In this document: in pieces, positions 61,133 to 64,000 of the stretch | Numbering within the stretch: position 1 is the stretch's first letter | Layout: every line of letters begins with the position of its first letter | Assembly (NCBI RefSeq): GCF_002028405.1 | Contig: NZ_CP020046.1 | Coordinates: 186,001 to 250,000 of the forward strand | Direction: 5' to 3' | DNA length: 64,000 bases | Source: Thiomonas intermedia | GTDB lineage: Bacteria; Pseudomonadota; Gammaproteobacteria; Burkholderiales; Burkholderiaceae_C | Notes under the pieces: model-generated | The model's input: the letters and a program-made list of their open reading frames with translations, nothing else | The model's database searches: none | Told to the model about the DNA's origin: nothing | Position numbers and translations under genes: made by a program

Positions 61133-62140
61133 ATGAACCTGATCTCGTTGTTCTCGATGCCCAACCTGACGCGCAATGGCGCGTCTCTGGAATTCTCCGG
61201 CCTCAACGAGCAGCAACTGCTCGCGCTGGCCATTTCGCTTGAAGAAGACGATGCTCGGATCTACAGCCAATACGCACAGGCCGTGAGCGCCGACTACCCC
61301 GATACGGCGGCGCTCTTTCGCGGCATGGCGGCTGAGGAGAACACCCACCGCCACCGCCTGCTCGAGCTCTACCGCAAGCGCTTTGGCGACCGGATTCCGC
61401 TCATACGCCGTCAGGACGTGCGCGGCTTCATCGAGCGCAAGCCCTTGTGGCTGGTGCAGCCGATCGATCTCGAGAAGTTTCGCGCCCAGGCCGAAGTGAT
61501 GGAGGCCGAGTCGCGCATGTTCTATGCCAAGGCTGCACGACACGCCACCGACACCGGCATCCGCCAGTTGCTCGGCGATCTTGCCGCCGCCGAGGCCACG
61601 CATGAGCAGCAGGCCGAAGCGCTCGGCAACCGCTTCATCACGCCGCAAACCATCCACTCCGAGCGCGAAACGCAGCGCCGCGCCTTTGTGCTTCGCTTCG
61701 TGCAACCCGGGCTGGCCGGCCTGATGGACGGTTCGGTCTCCACCCTGGCGCCGCTGTTCGCCGCAGCCTTCGCCACGCACGACACCTGGGCCACCTTCCT
61801 GGTCGGCCTCGCGGCGGCGCTGGGCGCGGGCATCAGCATGGCCTTCGCCGAGGCCATGTCGGACGACGGCTCACTCACCGGGCGCGGCAGCCCCTGGCTG
61901 CGAGGCGGCGTCACCGGCCTGATGACCGCGCTGGGTGGCCTGGGCCACACCCTGCCCTATCTTCTGCCCAACTTCCATCTCGCCACCCTGCTGGCTTTCG
62001 CCGTGGTGGCTCTGGAACTGGTGGTGATTGCCTGGGTGCGCAAGCGCTTCATGGACACCCCGTTCGGCCTGGCCGTGCTGCAGGTCGTCGTGGGCGGCCT
62101 GCTGGTCTTCGCCACGGGCATTCTGATCGGCAGCGCCTGA
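61133..62140 (+). CDS. mbfA: MbfA-type ferritin-like/VIT1 fusion iron exporter
   Basis: A 335-residue protein. An N-terminal ferritin-like di-iron domain (about 20-165, with LAISLEEDDARIYSQYA, MAAEENTHRHRLLELY, EVMEAESRMFYAKAA, AAEATHEQQAE) is fused to a Vit1/CCC1-like membrane domain (about 190-335, five TM helices, GLMDGSVSTLAPLFAAAFATHDTW and AFAEAMSDDGS). This is the layout of MbfA, an iron (or manganese) exporter protecting from oxidative stress. The ferritin-like part keeps ExxH motifs. It lies between tusA and argP on its own. Confidence 0.92.
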   Translation: MNLISLFSMPNLTRNGASLEFSGLNEQQLLALAISLEEDDARIYSQYAQAVSADYPDTAALFRGMAAEENTHRHRLLELYRKRFGDRIPLIRRQDVRGFIERKPLWLVQPIDLEKFRAQAEVMEAESRMFYAKAARHATDTGIRQLLGDLAAAEATHEQQAEALGNRFITPQTIHSERETQRRAFVLRFVQPGLAGLMDGSVSTLAPLFAAAFATHDTWATFLVGLAAALGAGISMAFAEAMSDDGSLTGRGSPWLRGGVTGLMTALGGLGHTLPYLLPNFHLATLLAFAVVALELVVIAWVRKRFMDTPFGLAVLQVVVGGLLVFATGILIGSA

Positions 62141-62162
62141 GCCTCGCGCCGCCGCCCGGGCT

Positions 62163-63059
62163 TCACTTTTGCAGCAGCGCCGCGCGTGCCGCACTCAGAA
62201 CGGCGCGACTCAATCCGTCGACCAGCGCGGAAGCCGCCCGCGCATGGTGCCAATACAAGGGAACGTCCAGAGCACTGTCCGGCACGAGCTCAACCAGCCG
62301 ACCTTGCCGCAAATGTTCGGTCACCAGGCTCAGCGGGTGCATGGCCCAGCCCATGCCTTCCGCCGAGGCGGTGACGAAGGCCTGGGTCGACGGCAGAACA
62401 TGACGCGGCAGTTCGACGGCCCGATGACAGTGCCGTCGCACCCACTTGGCCTGAAGATCATCCTTGATGCTGAACATCAGCGATGGCGCCCTGGACAACG
62501 CTCCCGGCGTGACCCCATGCGCGAAATGCCGCTGCACGAAAGCCGGGTTGGCCGCAGCGACGTAGCGCATGGCGCCGAGCAACCGGCTGTTGCAGCCGCT
62601 GGTGGGTCGCGTCTCCGAGGTCACGGCTGCCAGCACCGCGCCACTGCGCAGCCACTGGGCGGTGTGGCCTTCGTCATCCACCGCCACATCCATGAGAACC
62701 GGCGCCTTGGCAGCATACGCGGCGATCGCCGGGGCCAGCCAGGTGGCCAGACTGTCGGCGTTCACCGCGATGGACAGCGGAACGCGTGCGCCCTCCTCCG
62801 GCGCCAGCGCGGGCAGCGCATCGTGCAACTCCTGTTCCAGCAGGCGGACCCGGTCGATGTGCTGGCACAGACGGCGCCCAGTCTCGGTCGCGCGGCAGGG
62901 CTGATCGCGAATCACCAGCGCGCAGCCCACACGCTCCTCCAGTTGGCGAATGCGCTGCGACACGGCCGACGGCGTGACATGGAGGGCGCTTGCCGCCCGG
63001 TCGAAGCTGCCTTCGCGAATCACGGTGGCCAGCGCGGCCAGGGCGGCGTAGTCGAGCAT
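62163..63059 (-). CDS. argP: LysR-family regulator ArgP
   Basis: A 298-residue LTTR. The N-terminal winged HTH (LDYAALAALATVIREGSFDRAASALHVTPSAVSQRIRQLE) is of the ArgP/IciA type, and a periplasmic-binding-protein-like effector domain follows. The start at 63059 is the conserved MLDY; longer in-frame extensions overlap the argO side. It is divergent from the LysE-type exporter gene with 74 bases between, the standard argP-argO arrangement, so it likely senses Lys/Arg and controls argO. Confidence 0.95.
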   Translation of the reverse strand: MLDYAALAALATVIREGSFDRAASALHVTPSAVSQRIRQLEERVGCALVIRDQPCRATETGRRLCQHIDRVRLLEQELHDALPALAPEEGARVPLSIAVNADSLATWLAPAIAAYAAKAPVLMDVAVDDEGHTAQWLRSGAVLAAVTSETRPTSGCNSRLLGAMRYVAAANPAFVQRHFAHGVTPGALSRAPSLMFSIKDDLQAKWVRRHCHRAVELPRHVLPSTQAFVTASAEGMGWAMHPLSLVTEHLRQGRLVELVPDSALDVPLYWHHARAASALVDGLSRAVLSAARAALLQK

Positions 63060-63133
63060 CGCTTTAGTCTTTCTTAATCCTGTGAAGTATTCGGAGTTTG
63101 CCTTCATGCGGAACCGGCTGCAAGATGGCGGGC

Positions 63134-63781
63134 ATGCTCCCAACTCATTCGCTCTTGTCGGTCGCGTCGGCCGCGGCCCAAGGCCTGACGCTCAGCCTCG
63201 GCCTCATCGTGGCCATCGGCGCACAGAACGCCTTCGTGCTTCGCCAAGGCCTGCGCCGCGAACATGTGGGCCCCATCGTCGCGTTCTGCGCCTTGGCCGA
63301 TGTGAGCCTGATCGCCGCAGGCGTCGGCGGGATGTCGCAGGCGCTGGGCGAGAGCCCCATGCTGTCGCGAGCGCTGGCACTGGGCGGGGCCGTCTTTCTG
63401 GCGGTGTATGGCTGGCGCGCCCTGCAACGCGCTCGCCGCACCGAAACGCTCGAAACCACGGCAGAGGGACGCGGGCTGAGTCTCGGCGCCGCAATGGCTC
63501 AGGCGCTGGCGTTCACCCTGCTCAACCCGCACGTCTATCTCGACACGGTGCTACTGATGGGCAATTTGGGCGCGCGCCAGCCGGATGGACTGCGCGGGTG
63601 GTTCGTCGCTGGCGCGGGCCTGGGCAGCGCGCTCTGGTTCGGCGTGCTCGGCTACGGAGCGCGATGGCTGGCGCCCTGGTTTGCCCGGCCGCGCGCCTGG
63701 CAGATTCTCGATAGTCTGACGGGAATCATCATGGCGATGCTGGCCGCCTTGCTGCTGCCTCACGCTTTTCAGGGCCTCTGA
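63134..63781 (+). CDS. argO: LysE/ArgO-family amino acid exporter
   Basis: A 215-residue six-TM exporter. It has GLTLSLGLIVAIGAQNAFVLRQGLRREHV, the LysE signature near the N-terminus, and later LLNPHVYLDTVLLMGNLG. It exports basic amino acids (Arg, Lys). The ATG at 63134 opens the conserved part; upstream in-frame ATGs are less likely. Divergent from argP. Confidence 0.95.
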   Translation: MLPTHSLLSVASAAAQGLTLSLGLIVAIGAQNAFVLRQGLRREHVGPIVAFCALADVSLIAAGVGGMSQALGESPMLSRALALGGAVFLAVYGWRALQRARRTETLETTAEGRGLSLGAAMAQALAFTLLNPHVYLDTVLLMGNLGARQPDGLRGWFVAGAGLGSALWFGVLGYGARWLAPWFARPRAWQILDSLTGIIMAMLAALLLPHAFQGL

Positions 63782-63789
63782 GGAGGGTG

Positions 63790-63900
63790 TTCAAAATCCC
63801 TTGCGTGCATCGCATCCTGGCTTCGGGCGGTCTGCGGAGTTGGCTTTCTTGCCCATAGCTTGGACACCACGGCGCGTCCTGCGCCCTCGCATTGCCTCCG
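63790..63900. repeat. Possible dispersed repeat after argO
   Basis: The stretch TTCAAAATCCC...GGCTTTCTTGCCCATAGC...GCGCCCTCGCATTGCC looks from memory like a repeated intergenic element of proteobacteria. On the minus strand it contains a 21-codon frame starting MGKKANSADRPKPGC. No protein is claimed. Confidence 0.3.
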
Positions 63901-63957
63901 CCCAGACCGCCGGCGCGGGCGCAGACAGAGCGTTAACAGACCCTCCAGGCCACCGGC

Positions 63958-64000
63958 TCAGACGAGGCCCAGCAGATGGCCGATTGGGTTCGTCGGGCGA
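63958..64000 (-). CDS. Possible C-terminal end of a gene (partial)
   Basis: Minus-strand frame entering from the right edge and ending in TGA at 63958-63960, coding for RPTNPIGHLLGLV. Too short to identify. Confidence 0.25.
   Translation of the reverse strand, partial: RPTNPIGHLLGLV

Overview
The window is high-GC DNA of betaproteobacterial type. EF-P is paired with its arginine rhamnosyltransferase EarP, the tRNA, HU, UvrC and QueG genes are typical of Burkholderiales, and there is a HiPIP, a TusA protein and a form II Cox-type molybdenum hydroxylase. My best guess is a Burkholderiales chemolithotroph of the Thiomonas kind; this is inference from gene content only.

Layout. 1-2.9 kb is a degraded phage or island remnant (zinc-ribbon membrane protein, Rha-like fragment, terminase-like fragment, frameshifted phage ORF) lying against the 3' end of tRNA-His. 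3.1-8.5 kb holds ppiD, tRNA-Val, hupB, a tartrate/malate dehydrogenase with an EamA transporter, and pgsA. 8.9-12 kb is a three-gene terminal-oxidase-like operon: a CydA-like protein fused to cytochrome c, a second polytopic CydA-like protein and a small cytochrome c, with an FNR-type palindrome upstream. 12.4-17.4 kb carries a small periplasmic protein, uvrC, a family-5-like uracil-DNA glycosylase, earP and efp. 17.4-19.4 kb is an envelope operon: DUF3034 outer-membrane protein, exported truncated haemoglobin and HiPIP.

19.5-37.1 kb has a MaoC hydratase and then ten co-directional genes for sugar-phosphate and glycogen metabolism (zwf, pgl, malQ, glgB, glgX, pgm, glgC, glgA, glgP, pgi). Together they can store glucose as glycogen, mobilise it, and feed the oxidative pentose phosphate pathway. 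37.6-40.8 kb is a TonB-dependent receptor plus an exported esterase with an operator-like palindrome upstream. After tRNA-Arg, 41.2-50.7 kb is a complete form II cox cluster (regulator, S, L, M, D, E, G, F/XdhC, and a MocA-like cytidylyltransferase on the opposite strand), followed by an MFS transporter.

52.36-54.71 kb is a 2.3-kb island inserted in tRNA-Pro. It is bounded by 41-bp direct repeats of the tRNA 3' end, the original tRNA terminator is stranded on the far side, and there is no integrase. It carries a compact three-gene AT-richer cassette (TIGR04255-family protein plus two unrecognised proteins). This is the strongest candidate for an undescribed system. The rest, 54.7-64 kb, is mostly core: queG, tsaE, amiC, rraA, an ArnD-like deacetylase, a DUF1289 protein, galU, tusA, mbfA and the argP/argO pair.
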